Assembly: GCF_004135605.1 (NCBI RefSeq)
Contig: NZ_SDPT01000002.1
Location: 310,001-374,000 of the forward strand
Origin: Sphingomonas desiccabilis
GTDB lineage: Bacteria; Pseudomonadota; Alphaproteobacteria; Sphingomonadales; Sphingomonadaceae
Direction of reading: 5' to 3'
Length of the DNA stretch: 64,000 nucleotides
Made by a program: the position numbers and the translations under genes. Positions 33,446 to 42,744 of this stretch are shown piece after piece. A model generated the notes under the pieces. The model saw nothing but the letters and a program-made list of their open reading frames with translations. It had not been told where the DNA came from and made no database searches. Numbering within the stretch: the first letter of the stretch is position 1; each line of letters begins with the position of its first letter.

Positions 33446-33847
33446 ATGGCACAGCCGGAGCGGGGAGCGGGCGGCGGAACGGTGGTCGGATGGAAGCTGG
33501 ACCCGCGGGAGCGTGCGGAGCTGTTGGCGCGCTTCCCGCCCCGCTGGCCCGATACCGTCGCGGACCATGTCACCTTGCGCTCCGGAACCGGCCCGGGAAC
33601 GCCCCTGCCGAGCGAGGAGGCGGGCGAGGTGGTCGGCTGGACCGACGATGGAGAAGGGCTGCAGGCGCTGGTCGTCGCGATCGGCGGCGGCACGGCACGC
33701 GCAGACGGCGGCACCTATCACATCACCTGGTCGCTGGATCGTGGCGCCGGCCGCAAGCCGGTGGAGAGCAACCGGGTCTTGGCGGAACGCGGCTGGCACC
33801 GGTTGGAAAAGCCGATCCCGGTCCGGCTGCGGCCGGCTCGCTTCTAG
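33446..33847 (+). CDS. small protein with two HxT motifs, candidate 2H phosphoesterase
   Basis: A 133-residue protein with no family I can name with certainty. It has two HhTh motifs: HVTL at residues 41-44 and HITW at 92-95, each at the end of a predicted beta strand. Two such motifs define the 2H phosphoesterase superfamily (LigT, CPDase, and the phosphodiesterase domain of fungal tRNA ligase). The segment after the second motif, KPVESN, also resembles the tRNA-ligase phosphodiesterase domain. Length is short for the superfamily but sufficient for a minimal core. The start follows GGAGGCGGGAA; an upstream ATG at 33380 lacks a ribosome site. It is divergent from DUF6496 and convergent with the next short gene. 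Confidence 0.7.
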   Translation: MAQPERGAGGGTVVGWKLDPRERAELLARFPPRWPDTVADHVTLRSGTGPGTPLPSEEAGEVVGWTDDGEGLQALVVAIGGGTARADGGTYHITWSLDRGAGRKPVESNRVLAERGWHRLEKPIPVRLRPARF

Positions 33848-33854
33848 CCAGCGT

Positions 33855-34211
33855 TCACGGTGCGATCGGCCGCGGTTTCGCCACCCCGATGCCGCGGCTG
33901 TTCGCGGTCGCGCTCACGCCGATCATGCCGCATCCCTCGTAGGAGGCGGCGAGGCCGCAGGCGAGATGGGGCATCTTCACCAGCCGTTCCCGCTCGGCCA
34001 CGGCATCCACGATCCGCGGGTCTCCCGGCGTAGGCTCCAGGATGGGAACGCGATATTCGTCGGCATCGCGCAGGGCGCAGACCACGATCTCGCCGGACTC
34101 CGCGTTCGGCTCGCAGCGATATTCCGCTCGCGTCGCTTCCCGATACTGCGCCAGGGCCGCATCCACATTCGCCTGTTGCGCCATCACCACCAGCAGCAGA
34201 TCGAACGGCAT
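33855..34211 (-). CDS. hypothetical protein with CxPN..GEIVVC motif
   Basis: A 118-residue protein starting MPFDLLLVVMAQQA. A GGAGG site precedes the ATG, and a longer open frame beyond it has no such site. The middle contains C33-EPNAESGEIVVC-45 followed by RDADEYRVPI, a cysteine-bounded motif seen in several small sphingomonad proteins of unknown role. The N terminus is hydrophobic but too short and uncharged for a confident signal peptide. The gene is convergent with the candidate 2H protein and 138 bases from glpX. No function is assigned. Confidence 0.6.
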   Translation of the reverse strand: MPFDLLLVVMAQQANVDAALAQYREATRAEYRCEPNAESGEIVVCALRDADEYRVPILEPTPGDPRIVDAVAERERLVKMPHLACGLAASYEGCGMIGVSATANSRGIGVAKPRPIAP

Positions 34212-34349
34212 CGGCACCTCCAGGGGCACGCGGGAATCGGAACCGGCCGAGTGTGCAGGATCCGACGCAAAACGCCAGCGCATTCGCTCGACAAGCGGTC
34301 GCGCCTTCCCTATCGCCGGGCCTTCATCATACGGAGCAGAAGCACAGCC

Positions 34350-35315
34350 ATGCAGACCGCCAGCCAGGTTCTCGATCGCGTCCTCGTGCTGGAGATGGTC
34401 CGTGTGACTGAAGCCGCCGCCATCGCCGCCTCCACCTTGGTGGGACGTGGCGACGAGAAGGCGGCGGATGCCGCCGCCGTCGAGGCGATGCGGGAAGCGC
34501 TCAATGGCCTCGACATGGACGGCACCGTCGTGATCGGCGAGGGCGAGCGCGACGAGGCGCCGATGCTGTTCATCGGCGAGAAGGTCGGCACCGGCCAGGG
34601 CCCCGCGATCGACATCGCGCTCGATCCGCTGGAAGGCACCACCATCTGCGCCAAGGCCGGACCGAACAGCCTGGCGGTGCTGGCGATCGCCGAGGAAGGC
34701 GGGCTGCTGAACGCGCCCGACGTCTACATGGACAAGATCGCCGTCGGCCCGGGCTATCCCGCGGGCGTGATCGACCTGGACAAGACGCCGACCCAGAACG
34801 TCGAGGCGATCGCCGCGGCCAAGGGCGTGAGGCCCCGCGACATCATCGCCTGCGTGCTCGACCGCCCGCGCCACGAGGGGTTGATCGCCGAACTGCGCGC
34901 GATCGGCTGCGGCGTGGTGCTGATCGGCGACGGCGACGTGGCCGGGGTGATCGCGACCACCGACCCCGATACCACGATCGACGTCTACATGGGCACCGGC
35001 GGTGCACCGGAGGGCGTGCTCGCCTGTGCTGCACTGCGCTGTGTTGGCGGCCAGTTCAAGGGCCGGCTGCTGTTCCGCAACGATGACGAGCGCGCGCGTG
35101 CCGCCAAGTGGGGCGTCACCGACCTCGACAAGCAGTATGACCTGACGGAACTCGCCCGCGGCGACTGCATCTTCGCCGCGACCGGCGTCACCGACGGGTC
35201 GCTGCTTGCGGGCGTGAAGCGCATGCGCGGCAAGATGACCACCGAGAGCGTGGTGATGCGCGCCAGCTCCGGCACGGTGCGCTGGGTCAAGGGCGAGCAC
35301 CGTATCGACGCATGA
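34350..35315 (+). CDS. glpX: fructose-1,6-bisphosphatase, class II
   Basis: A 321-residue GlpX-type fructose-1,6-bisphosphatase, a gluconeogenic enzyme. Signature segments are TVVIGEGERDEAPMLFIGE (metal-binding acids), the DPLEGTT motif and YMGTGGAPEGVLACAAL. Length is normal. The chosen ATG begins MQTASQVLDRVLVLEMVRVTE, the conserved start of the family; the upstream open frame is a shadow. It overlaps the CPBP protease gene by 4 bases, so the two are probably cotranscribed. Confidence 0.96.
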   Translation: MQTASQVLDRVLVLEMVRVTEAAAIAASTLVGRGDEKAADAAAVEAMREALNGLDMDGTVVIGEGERDEAPMLFIGEKVGTGQGPAIDIALDPLEGTTICAKAGPNSLAVLAIAEEGGLLNAPDVYMDKIAVGPGYPAGVIDLDKTPTQNVEAIAAAKGVRPRDIIACVLDRPRHEGLIAELRAIGCGVVLIGDGDVAGVIATTDPDTTIDVYMGTGGAPEGVLACAALRCVGGQFKGRLLFRNDDERARAAKWGVTDLDKQYDLTELARGDCIFAATGVTDGSLLAGVKRMRGKMTTESVVMRASSGTVRWVKGEHRIDA

Positions 35316-36058
35316 CCCTGGCGCTGCTCGCGCTGGCACTCGCGAGCTACGCCTGGTTCCTGAAGGGTGAGGCGCTGCTGCGGCGCTGGCGCGGTCCTAT
35401 GGCAGGCCGCGCCCGCGTGGAGCGGCTGCGGCGCTGGGTCGCGCGGGGGTGGCTGCTGTTCGGTGCCGTGCCGCTCGTTGCGCTGGCGCTGCTCGGCCAG
35501 GTAGACACCCTGCGGCGGCTCCCGGACGCGTTCGTGCCGCTCGCCCTCGCCGTGCGCACCGCGCTGATCGGGCAGGGCGATCCGGCGGCTACCGGCCTGC
35601 TCGCCGCGGCAGTGGCGGGGGGTCTTGCGGGGGGCGCCGGCGTCGGCCTCCTGATCGCCGCCTGGCGTCGCCGGCGGGGCAGGGGCGACCTCCACATCGG
35701 CCGCATCGGCGGGCTGCTGCCGCGCTCTTGCGCCGAGCTGCGCTGGGGCGCTGCGGTCGCAATCACGGCGGGGATCGTGGAGGAGCTCTTCTTCCGGCTG
35801 TTGCTGCCTCTGCTCGTCACCCAGGCGAGCGGCAGCGCGCTTGTCGGCTTCGGTCTCGCGACGCTGCTGTTCGGGCTGGCGCATGGCTATCAACGGCTTG
35901 CCGGCATGGTCGCCGCGACGTTGGTAGGCGGATTGTTCGCCGCGCTGTATCTCTACAGCGGCGCCCTGTGGTTGGCGATGCTCGCCCATGTGCTGCTCGA
36001 TCTCAACAGCCTGGTCCTGCGACCGGCCTTCGCCGGTGCATGGCGGGAGCGGCATTGA
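35312..36058 (+). CDS. CPBP family intramembrane metalloprotease
   Basis: A 248-residue membrane protein of the CAAX protease/bacteriocin-processing family. About six to eight hydrophobic segments are visible. The catalytic motifs are VEELFFR (EExxxR), FGLAHGY (FxxxH) and AMLAHVLLDL in the last third. The middle carries a strongly basic loop (WRRRRGRG). Substrate and role are unknown; many members are orphan. It starts inside glpX by 4 bases. Confidence 0.9.
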   Translation: MTLALLALALASYAWFLKGEALLRRWRGPMAGRARVERLRRWVARGWLLFGAVPLVALALLGQVDTLRRLPDAFVPLALAVRTALIGQGDPAATGLLAAAVAGGLAGGAGVGLLIAAWRRRRGRGDLHIGRIGGLLPRSCAELRWGAAVAITAGIVEELFFRLLLPLLVTQASGSALVGFGLATLLFGLAHGYQRLAGMVAATLVGGLFAALYLYSGALWLAMLAHVLLDLNSLVLRPAFAGAWRERH

Positions 36059-36107
36059 CGGCCGTCTGTCTCGCTTCAATGGTATGCCGGAGCGAAGGGG
36101 AGGGACG

Positions 36108-37973
36108 ATGATGCTGGGACGGGCACTGACGGGAATGGCATTGCTGCTGGCGGGTGCCGGCGCGGGATCGCTGGCAGGCGCCCGGCCGCAGCAGGCCGCA
36201 CCTGCCGCTCCGCAGGCGCGCTACAGCTACAGCCAGGTGATGGTGCCGATGCGCGACGGCACCCGGCTGCAGACGGTGATCCGCCGTCCGCTCGGTAAGC
36301 AGGGGCCGCTGCCGATCCTGCTCCAGCGGTCGCCCTATGGCGTGCCGCCTGCCGGCGCGGTCGGGCCAGAACGCAGCCTCGAGTATTTGGAGCCGGACGG
36401 CTATATCCTCGTCAACCAGAACATGCGCGGCCGCTTCGAAAGCGAGGGCAGCTTCACCATGTCGATGGCGCTCCAGCCGCAAGGGGCAAAGGGCGTGGAC
36501 GAGGCGACCGACGCCTATGACACGATCGACTGGCTGGTGAAGAACGTGCCCGCAAACAACGGCCGCGTCGGCATGATGGGCGTGTCCTACCCCGGCTATG
36601 CCGCCGCCGTCGCGCTCGCGCGTCCGCATCCTGCGCTGAAGGCCGTCAGCCCGCAGGCGGCGTGGAACGACTGGTGGATCAACGACGACCTGCATCGCTA
36701 CGGCGCGATGCGGCTCTCCTATGCGACCGACTGGCTCTATCCGCTCCAGAACAACAAAGAGGGCGAGAGCTTCGATTCCGGCGCCTATGACAGCTACGAA
36801 TGGTTCCTGAAGCTCGGGCCGATCGAGAATCTCGACAAGCGCTACTTCAAGGGCAGCGTGCCGCGGCTGACGCAGATGATCGAGCACCCGGACTACGACC
36901 GCCTCTGGAAGGACCAGCACTGGACCGACCGGCTGGGCCGCTCGGGCGTGCCGACGCTCCATGTCGCCGGCTTCTGGGATCAGGAGGACCCGCTCGGCAG
37001 CTGGAAGATCTACGAGAAGATGGAGGCCAATGACCCCGATCACAACAACATGATCGTGGCCGGCCCCTGGGCGCATGGGACCTGGCGCCAGGCCGGCAGT
37101 GACATGGGGCATTTCCCCATCCCCGGCACCAGCGGCACCGATTTCCGCCGTGACATCGAGGCGCCGTTCTTCCGCTACTGGCTGCACGGCAAGGGGACGA
37201 AGCCCAGCTTCGAGGCCAGGATGTTCCAGTCCGGCAGCTGGACGTGGAAGAGCTACCCCAAGTGGCCCGCACCCGGCGCGACCGCGACCGCACTCTACCT
37301 GCGCGCGGACGGCTCGCTGTCGTTCGACGGCGCGGGAGACGCTGGCCAGTGCCGGGAGTTCGTGTCCGATCCCGCGAACCCGGTGCCGTTCCGCGAGAGG
37401 CCGATCTCGCCCACCTATCCGTCGCTCGAGTGGCGGTGGTGGGAAGCAGCTGACCAGCGCTTCGTCGAGAACCGCCCGGACGTGCTCAGCTGGACGAGCG
37501 CGCCGCTGGAGCAGGATCTGACGGTGACGGGCGACGTGGCGGCGACGCTGATGGCGTCCACCTCCGGCACCGACAGCGACATGGTCGTCAAGCTCATCGA
37601 CGTCTATCCCGACGACGCCGAACCCACGCCGTCTCCGGCGCAGATGGGCAACTACGCCAGGTCGATCAACGGCTATCGCCTGCCGATCGCGATGGAGGTG
37701 CGTCGCGGGCGCTGGCTCGACGACTGGTCGACGGCCAAGCCGCTGGTCCCGAACCAGGTGCGCGCATGGGACGTCCCGCTGCGTGACCATGACCATGTGT
37801 TCAAGGCAGGGCACCGCATCATGGTGCAGGTGCAGTCGAGCTGGTTCCCGGTGATCGACCGCAACCCACAGAAGTTCGTGCCCAACATCTACAAGGCGAA
37901 GCCGGAAGATTTCGTGAAGGCGACGCAGCGGGTGTGCACCGGCAGCAAGGTGACGTTGCCCGTCATGCGCTGA
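36108..37973 (+). CDS. CocE/NonD family hydrolase (X-Pro dipeptidyl-peptidase-like)
   Basis: A 621-residue secreted serine hydrolase. A signal peptide (about 1-30, ALLLAGAGAGSLAG) is followed by the alpha/beta-hydrolase domain with the nucleophile elbow GVSYPGY and the early MRDGTRL strand, and ends with the beta-sandwich PepX C-terminal domain (MVQVQSSWFPVIDRNPQ). The family covers cocaine esterase, glutaryl-7-ACA acylases and X-Pro dipeptidases, so substrate cannot be told. Two adjacent ATGs follow GGGGAGGGA; the first was used. The gene is 49 bases after the CPBP gene. Confidence 0.93.
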   Translation: MMLGRALTGMALLLAGAGAGSLAGARPQQAAPAAPQARYSYSQVMVPMRDGTRLQTVIRRPLGKQGPLPILLQRSPYGVPPAGAVGPERSLEYLEPDGYILVNQNMRGRFESEGSFTMSMALQPQGAKGVDEATDAYDTIDWLVKNVPANNGRVGMMGVSYPGYAAAVALARPHPALKAVSPQAAWNDWWINDDLHRYGAMRLSYATDWLYPLQNNKEGESFDSGAYDSYEWFLKLGPIENLDKRYFKGSVPRLTQMIEHPDYDRLWKDQHWTDRLGRSGVPTLHVAGFWDQEDPLGSWKIYEKMEANDPDHNNMIVAGPWAHGTWRQAGSDMGHFPIPGTSGTDFRRDIEAPFFRYWLHGKGTKPSFEARMFQSGSWTWKSYPKWPAPGATATALYLRADGSLSFDGAGDAGQCREFVSDPANPVPFRERPISPTYPSLEWRWWEAADQRFVENRPDVLSWTSAPLEQDLTVTGDVAATLMASTSGTDSDMVVKLIDVYPDDAEPTPSPAQMGNYARSINGYRLPIAMEVRRGRWLDDWSTAKPLVPNQVRAWDVPLRDHDHVFKAGHRIMVQVQSSWFPVIDRNPQKFVPNIYKAKPEDFVKATQRVCTGSKVTLPVMR

Positions 37974-37984
37974 GGCGGCGATCC

Positions 37985-38027
37985 GGCGCCATTTCCTTGC
38001 GAGCGTATCGCAATAGGAAATAGCGCC
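37985..38027. promoter_or_regulatory. long imperfect palindrome upstream of the pao genes
   Basis: A stem of 17 base pairs in three blocks (GGCGC, ATTTCCT and TGCGA with their complements) around a 5-base loop. There is one mismatch and a 2-base bulge. It lies after the CocE gene and 39 bases before paoA. It could be a terminator, a regulator site or an RNA structure. The AT-rich middle is unusual for this genome. Confidence 0.5.
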
Positions 38028-38066
38028 GCGTCCCGGCGTTGCTCCTTTTCCAGGGAGGAGTGCCCG

Positions 38067-38582
38067 ATGCAGTTCAGGATCAACGGCCAGACCTATGCGG
38101 CGGAGGTGGACGTGCGCACCTCGCTGCTCGACCTTGCGCGCGAGCATCTGGGGCTGACCGGCAGCAAGAAGGGTTGCGACCACGGCCAGTGCGGCGCCTG
38201 CACGATGCTGGTCAACGGCCGTCGCATCAACAGCTGCCTGACCCTGGCGGTGATGCACCAGGACGACGAGATCACGACCATCGAGGGGCTGGGCGCGCCC
38301 GGCGCCTTGAACCCCCTGCAGGCGGCATTCGTGAAGCACGACGGCTTCCAGTGCGGCTATTGCACCCCGGGCCAGATCTGCTCGGCGACGGGGATGCTGG
38401 ACGAGCTCGCAAAGGGCTGGCCGAGCCATGTCACCGCCGACCTCGAGTCGGTGACGTTCACCGACGCCGAGATCCAGGAGCGGATGAGCGGCAATCTGTG
38501 CCGCTGCTCGGCCTATCCGAACATCGTCGAGGCGATCCGCGAGGCCGCCGAGAGCCAGCATCTGGCGGAGGCGGCGGAATGA
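38067..38582 (+). CDS. paoA: aldehyde oxidoreductase, [2Fe-2S] subunit
   Basis: A 171-residue small subunit of a xanthine-oxidase-family molybdoenzyme. Two [2Fe-2S] sites are visible: the plant ferredoxin type [22 protein letters not shown], and the alpha-helical type CGYCTPGQ plus CRC. It matches E. coli PaoA (YagT) but lacks the Tat signal peptide of that protein; the start is well supported by GGGAGGAG 6 bases before the ATG. The complex is therefore probably cytoplasmic here. It is the first gene of five in an overlapping set with paoB, paoC, xdhC/paoD and mocA. Confidence 0.92.
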   Translation: MQFRINGQTYAAEVDVRTSLLDLAREHLGLTGSKKGCDHGQCGACTMLVNGRRINSCLTLAVMHQDDEITTIEGLGAPGALNPLQAAFVKHDGFQCGYCTPGQICSATGMLDELAKGWPSHVTADLESVTFTDAEIQERMSGNLCRCSAYPNIVEAIREAAESQHLAEAAE

Positions 38583-39556
38583 AGCCGTTCCACTATGCGC
38601 GGGCGGGCACGCCCGAGGACGCGGCGCGCGCGGGTGCGGTTGCGGGCGCGAAGTTCATCGCGGGCGGTACCAACCTGCTCGACCTGATGAAGCTGCAGGT
38701 GGAGACGCCCGAGCAGATCGTCGACATCAGCCGCCTCGACCTGAACCAGGTGGAGGAGACGGAGGACGGCGGCCTGCGCATCGGTGCGCTCGTGCCCAAC
38801 GCCGACCTCGCCGCCCACCCGCTGGTACGGCAGCGCTACGAGGCGCTGTCGCGCGCGCTGCTGGCGGGGGCGTCGGGGCAGCTGCGCAACAAGGCCTCGA
38901 CCGGCGGCAACCTGCTCCAGCGGACCCGATGCTATTATTTCTACGAGACGGGCGACGCCTGCAACAAGCGGTCGCCGGGTAGCGGCTGTGCGGCGCGCGA
39001 CGGCTTCAACCGCATCCACGCCGTGCTGGGCGCGTCCGAGGCGTGCATCGCGACCCACCCGTCCGACATGGCAGTGGCGATGCGGATGCTCGACGCGACG
39101 GTCGCGACCCAGCTGCCGGATGGGGACCGCCGCCGCCTATCGATCGGCGACTTCTACCGCCTGCCCGGTGACACGCCGCACATCGAGAACGCGCTCCGCC
39201 CGGGCGAACTCATCACCCATATCGAGCTGCCCGCCCCGCCGCCGGGGCGGCAGCTCTATCGCAAGGTGCGCGACCGCGCCTCCTACGCCTTCGCGCTGGT
39301 GTCGGTGGCGGCGGCCATTGCGGTCGAGGAAGGGCGCATCGCCTCCGCGAAGCTCGCGTTCGGGGGGCTCGCGCACATGCCGTGGCGGGACGGCGCCATC
39401 GAGGAAGCGCTGGTGGGCCAGGCGCCTTCCGACGCGCTGTTTGCAACCGCGTCCGACACGCTGCTGCGCGACGCGCGCGGCTACGGCCACAACGACTTCA
39501 AGATCCCGCTCGCGCGCCGCGTCCTGATCGCGACTCTCAAGGAGCTCACCGCATGA
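38579..39556 (+). CDS. paoB: aldehyde oxidoreductase, FAD subunit
   Basis: A 325-residue FAD-binding subunit (FAD_binding_5 plus CO_deh_flav_C). The FAD motif [11 protein letters not shown] lies near residue 30 and the second [15 protein letters not shown] near 100. Four cysteines at 118, 128, 137 and 156 sit in an insertion, matching the extra [4Fe-4S] cluster loop of E. coli PaoB, a hallmark of this subgroup. It overlaps paoA by 4 bases and paoC by 4 bases. It passes electrons from the molybdenum site to its acceptor. Confidence 0.93.
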   Translation: MKPFHYARAGTPEDAARAGAVAGAKFIAGGTNLLDLMKLQVETPEQIVDISRLDLNQVEETEDGGLRIGALVPNADLAAHPLVRQRYEALSRALLAGASGQLRNKASTGGNLLQRTRCYYFYETGDACNKRSPGSGCAARDGFNRIHAVLGASEACIATHPSDMAVAMRMLDATVATQLPDGDRRRLSIGDFYRLPGDTPHIENALRPGELITHIELPAPPPGRQLYRKVRDRASYAFALVSVAAAIAVEEGRIASAKLAFGGLAHMPWRDGAIEEALVGQAPSDALFATASDTLLRDARGYGHNDFKIPLARRVLIATLKELTA

Positions 39557-41775
39557 GCGACAGCACCACGCTCAAGATGGACGTGCCCGTCCCCGCCAGC
39601 CTGCTCGACGCGGGCACGCAGGGGCTGATCGGCCGCCCGCTCGACCGGATCGACGGGCCCCTGAAAGTCGCGGGACGGGCGACCTATTCGGCGGAATATG
39701 CGCTGCCGAACCTGGCGTACGGTTTCCTGGTGCAGGCGAAAGTCGGCCGCGCCCGTGTCACCGGCATCGACACTGCGGCGGCGCTGGAGATGCCGGGGGT
39801 GCTCGACGTGGTGATCGACCTCGACACCTTTATCCGCAATCCTCAGCAGGGCGGTTCCAACAAGGCGCCGACCCAGGGCGTCGAGGAGATCCACTATTTC
39901 GGCCAGGTGGTCGCGATCGTCGTCGCCGAGACCTTCGAACAGGCGCGGGATGCCGCCGCCCGCGTGCACGTCGCCTTGGAGGACAAGCCGGGACTGTTCG
40001 AGTTCGACGCGCGCTTGGAGGAAGCTCATAAGCCTAAGGGCGGATCGACCGAGCCGCATGTCGCGACCGGCGACCCGGACAGGGCGCTGGCCGAAGCGCC
40101 GGTGGTGCTCGATGCCGTCTGGACGACGCCCAGCCAGAACAGCGCCGCGATGGAGCCGCATGCCTCCACGGCGGTGTGGGAAGGGGACGCGCTCACGGTC
40201 TATGGCTCGTACCAGATGCCCGCCTCCGACAAGCAGCAGCTTGCGCAGGCCCTGGGGATGAAGCCGAACAAGGTGCGCATCATCTCCGCCTATGTGGGGG
40301 GCGGCTTCGGCTCGAAGCTCGGCATCGCGCCGGAGGTGGTCGCAGCGGCGCTTGCGGCGCGCAAGCTCGGGCGGCCGGTGAAGACGGTGATGAGCCGCCA
40401 GCAGGTGTTCGACGCCACCGTCCGCCGCTCCAACACGCACCAGCGGATACGCCTGGGCGCAGGAGCCGATGGGCGATTGACGACGGTCGTGCACGAGACC
40501 GTATCGAGCAACATCGAGGGCGAGGAGTATTTCGAGCCGGCGGGTGTCTCGACCCATTTCCTCTACGCGGGCGAGAATCGCCGGATAACCCACGACCTGT
40601 TGCCGATGGACTGGCTGCTGTCGGGCTCGATGCGCGCGCCAGGAGAAGCGGCGGGGATGCTCGCGCTCGAAGCTGCGATGGACGAGTTTGCGGAGAAGCT
40701 GGGCATGGACCCGGTCGAGCTGCGCAAGATCAACGATCCCGAGCAGGATCCGCTGAAGGGCGTTCCCTTCTCAACCCGCCAGCTGACGCGCTGTCTCGAC
40801 GAGGGAGCCGCGGCGTTCGGCTGGAAGGATCGCAACCCCACGCCGGGTGCAAGGCGCGAGGGCGAATGGCTGGTGGGCCACGGCATGGCCGCGTCCGCGC
40901 GTTCCAACCACTTGCAGGAGTCGCAGGCGCGTGTTTCGATCGGGGCAGACGGTCGTGCGACGGTCGAAACCGACATGACCGACATCGGCACCGGCACCTA
41001 CACGATCCTCGCGCAGATCACCGGCGAGCTGCTGGGGCTCCGGCCCGAGTGGATCGACGTGCGGCTGGGGGACACCGACACACCGCCGGGTGCGGGTTCG
41101 GGCGGGTCCTGGGGTGCCAGCAGCAGCGGCTCCTCGGTCTATCTCGCGTGCGAGGCGCTCCGCGCGAAGATCGCAACGGCCATGGGCTGCGCCGAGGAGG
41201 AGCTCACGCTGAAGGACGGGCGCGCGATCGCGCAGAACCGCAGCGTTCCGCTCTCCTCTCTGGTGGGCGAGGGGCTCTCTGCCGAGGGCACCATCAAGCC
41301 GGGCAAGTTGGAGGAAGAGCGGCGCCAGGCCTCCTATGGCGCGCATTTCTGCGAGGTGCGGGTGAACGCCGTCACCGGCGAAGTGCGCGTGAACCGGTTC
41401 GTCTCGACCTTTGCCGCGGGGCGGATCCTCAACGAAAAGACCGCGCGATCGCAGTGCATCGGCGGGATCGTGTTCGGCATCGGCGCGGCACTGACGGAAG
41501 AACTGGTGCACGATCCGCGCTCGGGAAGGGTCGTGAACCACGACCTCGCCGAATATCATGTGCCGGTGAACGCCGACGTGCCGCACATCGAGGTGCACTT
41601 TCTTCCCGAGCGCGACCAGTTCGCCAATCCGCTCCAGTCGAAGGGGCTGGGCGAGCTCGGCATCTCGGGAGCGGGCGCAGCCGTCGCCAACGCGATCTAC
41701 AACGCCACGGGAGTGCGGATCCGGGACTATCCCCTGACGCTCGACAAGCTGCTGCCGGGATTGCCGACCGTATGA
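39553..41775 (+). CDS. paoC: aldehyde oxidoreductase, molybdenum-binding subunit
   Basis: A 740-residue large subunit holding the molybdopterin cytosine dinucleotide cofactor. Seen are the domain 1 start [22 protein letters not shown], the GGGFGSKLG motif, and the catalytic glutamate in [11 protein letters not shown] (Glu701, matching Glu692 of E. coli PaoC). The length agrees with E. coli PaoC (732). Expected to oxidise a range of aldehydes to acids, detoxifying them. The upstream ATG at 39382 lies in another gene, so 39553 was preferred. Confidence 0.94.
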   Translation: MSDSTTLKMDVPVPASLLDAGTQGLIGRPLDRIDGPLKVAGRATYSAEYALPNLAYGFLVQAKVGRARVTGIDTAAALEMPGVLDVVIDLDTFIRNPQQGGSNKAPTQGVEEIHYFGQVVAIVVAETFEQARDAAARVHVALEDKPGLFEFDARLEEAHKPKGGSTEPHVATGDPDRALAEAPVVLDAVWTTPSQNSAAMEPHASTAVWEGDALTVYGSYQMPASDKQQLAQALGMKPNKVRIISAYVGGGFGSKLGIAPEVVAAALAARKLGRPVKTVMSRQQVFDATVRRSNTHQRIRLGAGADGRLTTVVHETVSSNIEGEEYFEPAGVSTHFLYAGENRRITHDLLPMDWLLSGSMRAPGEAAGMLALEAAMDEFAEKLGMDPVELRKINDPEQDPLKGVPFSTRQLTRCLDEGAAAFGWKDRNPTPGARREGEWLVGHGMAASARSNHLQESQARVSIGADGRATVETDMTDIGTGTYTILAQITGELLGLRPEWIDVRLGDTDTPPGAGSGGSWGASSSGSSVYLACEALRAKIATAMGCAEEELTLKDGRAIAQNRSVPLSSLVGEGLSAEGTIKPGKLEEERRQASYGAHFCEVRVNAVTGEVRVNRFVSTFAAGRILNEKTARSQCIGGIVFGIGAALTEELVHDPRSGRVVNHDLAEYHVPVNADVPHIEVHFLPERDQFANPLQSKGLGELGISGAGAAVANAIYNATGVRIRDYPLTLDKLLPGLPTV

Positions 41776-41820
41776 GCCAGGGCGGTTGCCGGGGTACCGC
41801 GCATCTGCGAGCGGGTGCCG

Positions 41821-42744
41821 ATGGCCGATAACGACAGCGTCCTTTCCGCCGCGCGCGTCTGGCAGGGCGAGCCGCTCGCGATTGCCACGGTGATCTCGAC
41901 CTGGGGGTCGGCGCCGCGTCCGCGCGGGAGCCATATGCTGGTCCACGCCGATGGGCGCTTCGAGGGATCGGTGTCGGGCGGGTGCGTGGAAAGTGATATC
42001 CTCGCCACCGCCGCCGAGGTGATCGCCGGCGCTCCCTTCCAGCGCAAGCGCTACGGCGTCGCCGATGCGGCCGCCTGGGAAGTCGGGCTGCCCTGCGGCG
42101 GCGAGATCGAGGTGATCGTTCAGCCGGTCTCCGCCACGGGCTTCGATCCCGAACTGTTCGACCGCATCGCCGAGGCGCGCGCAGACGGCAAGGCGCTGAC
42201 GGTCGAGACCGATCTGGAGACGGGGCACAGCACGCTTCGCGACGAGGGTTCGGCCGAAGTGTTCCGCAACCGCTATGATCCCCCGCGACGGCTGCTGATC
42301 GTCGGTGCGGTGCAGATCGCCCAGTCGCTCGCGGCGCTTGCCACGACGCTCGGGATCGCGACGGTGGTGATCGACCCGCGGGCTCGCTTTCTCACCGAGG
42401 AACGCTTCCCCGGGGTGGTGCTGGACGATCGCTGGCCCGACGAGGCGATCGAGGCGCTGAGCCCCGACCCGGCAACCGCGGTGGTCACGCTCAGCCATGA
42501 CATCAAGATCGACGATCCCGCACTGATCGCGGCGCTTGCCAGCCCCGCCGCTTATGTGGGCGCGCTGGGATCGAAGCGCAGCCACGCCGCGCGGTTGGAG
42601 CGGCTGGCCGCGGCCGGCGTGTCCGCCGATGCGCTGGCCCGGATCGATGGTCCCGTCGGGCTCTCGATCGGCGCGATCGGGCCTGCGGAGATCGCGCTCT
42701 CGATCGCCGCGGCGGTGGTCCAGGCCTTCCATGCTCCGCGCTGA
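41821..42744 (+). CDS. XdhC/PaoD family molybdenum cofactor insertion protein
   Basis: A 307-residue XdhC/CoxI protein that binds and sulfurates MPT cytosine dinucleotide and inserts it into the PaoC-type enzyme. The N-terminal XdhC domain shows STWGSAPRPRGSHMLV and VSGGCVE; the C-terminal Rossmann domain has LLIVGAVQIAQSLAALA and the end YVGALGSKRSHAARL. The ATG at 41821 was chosen over a GTG at 41815. It overlaps mocA by 14 bases. A dedicated chaperone of this type is needed by PaoABC in E. coli (PaoD). Confidence 0.9.
   Translation: MADNDSVLSAARVWQGEPLAIATVISTWGSAPRPRGSHMLVHADGRFEGSVSGGCVESDILATAAEVIAGAPFQRKRYGVADAAAWEVGLPCGGEIEVIVQPVSATGFDPELFDRIAEARADGKALTVETDLETGHSTLRDEGSAEVFRNRYDPPRRLLIVGAVQIAQSLAALATTLGIATVVIDPRARFLTEERFPGVVLDDRWPDEAIEALSPDPATAVVTLSHDIKIDDPALIAALASPAAYVGALGSKRSHAARLERLAAAGVSADALARIDGPVGLSIGAIGPAEIALSIAAAVVQAFHAPR

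Noticed and set aside
36003..38561. 852-codon open frame on the - strand
   Set aside because: It is antisense to the CocE hydrolase and paoA genes, both well supported.
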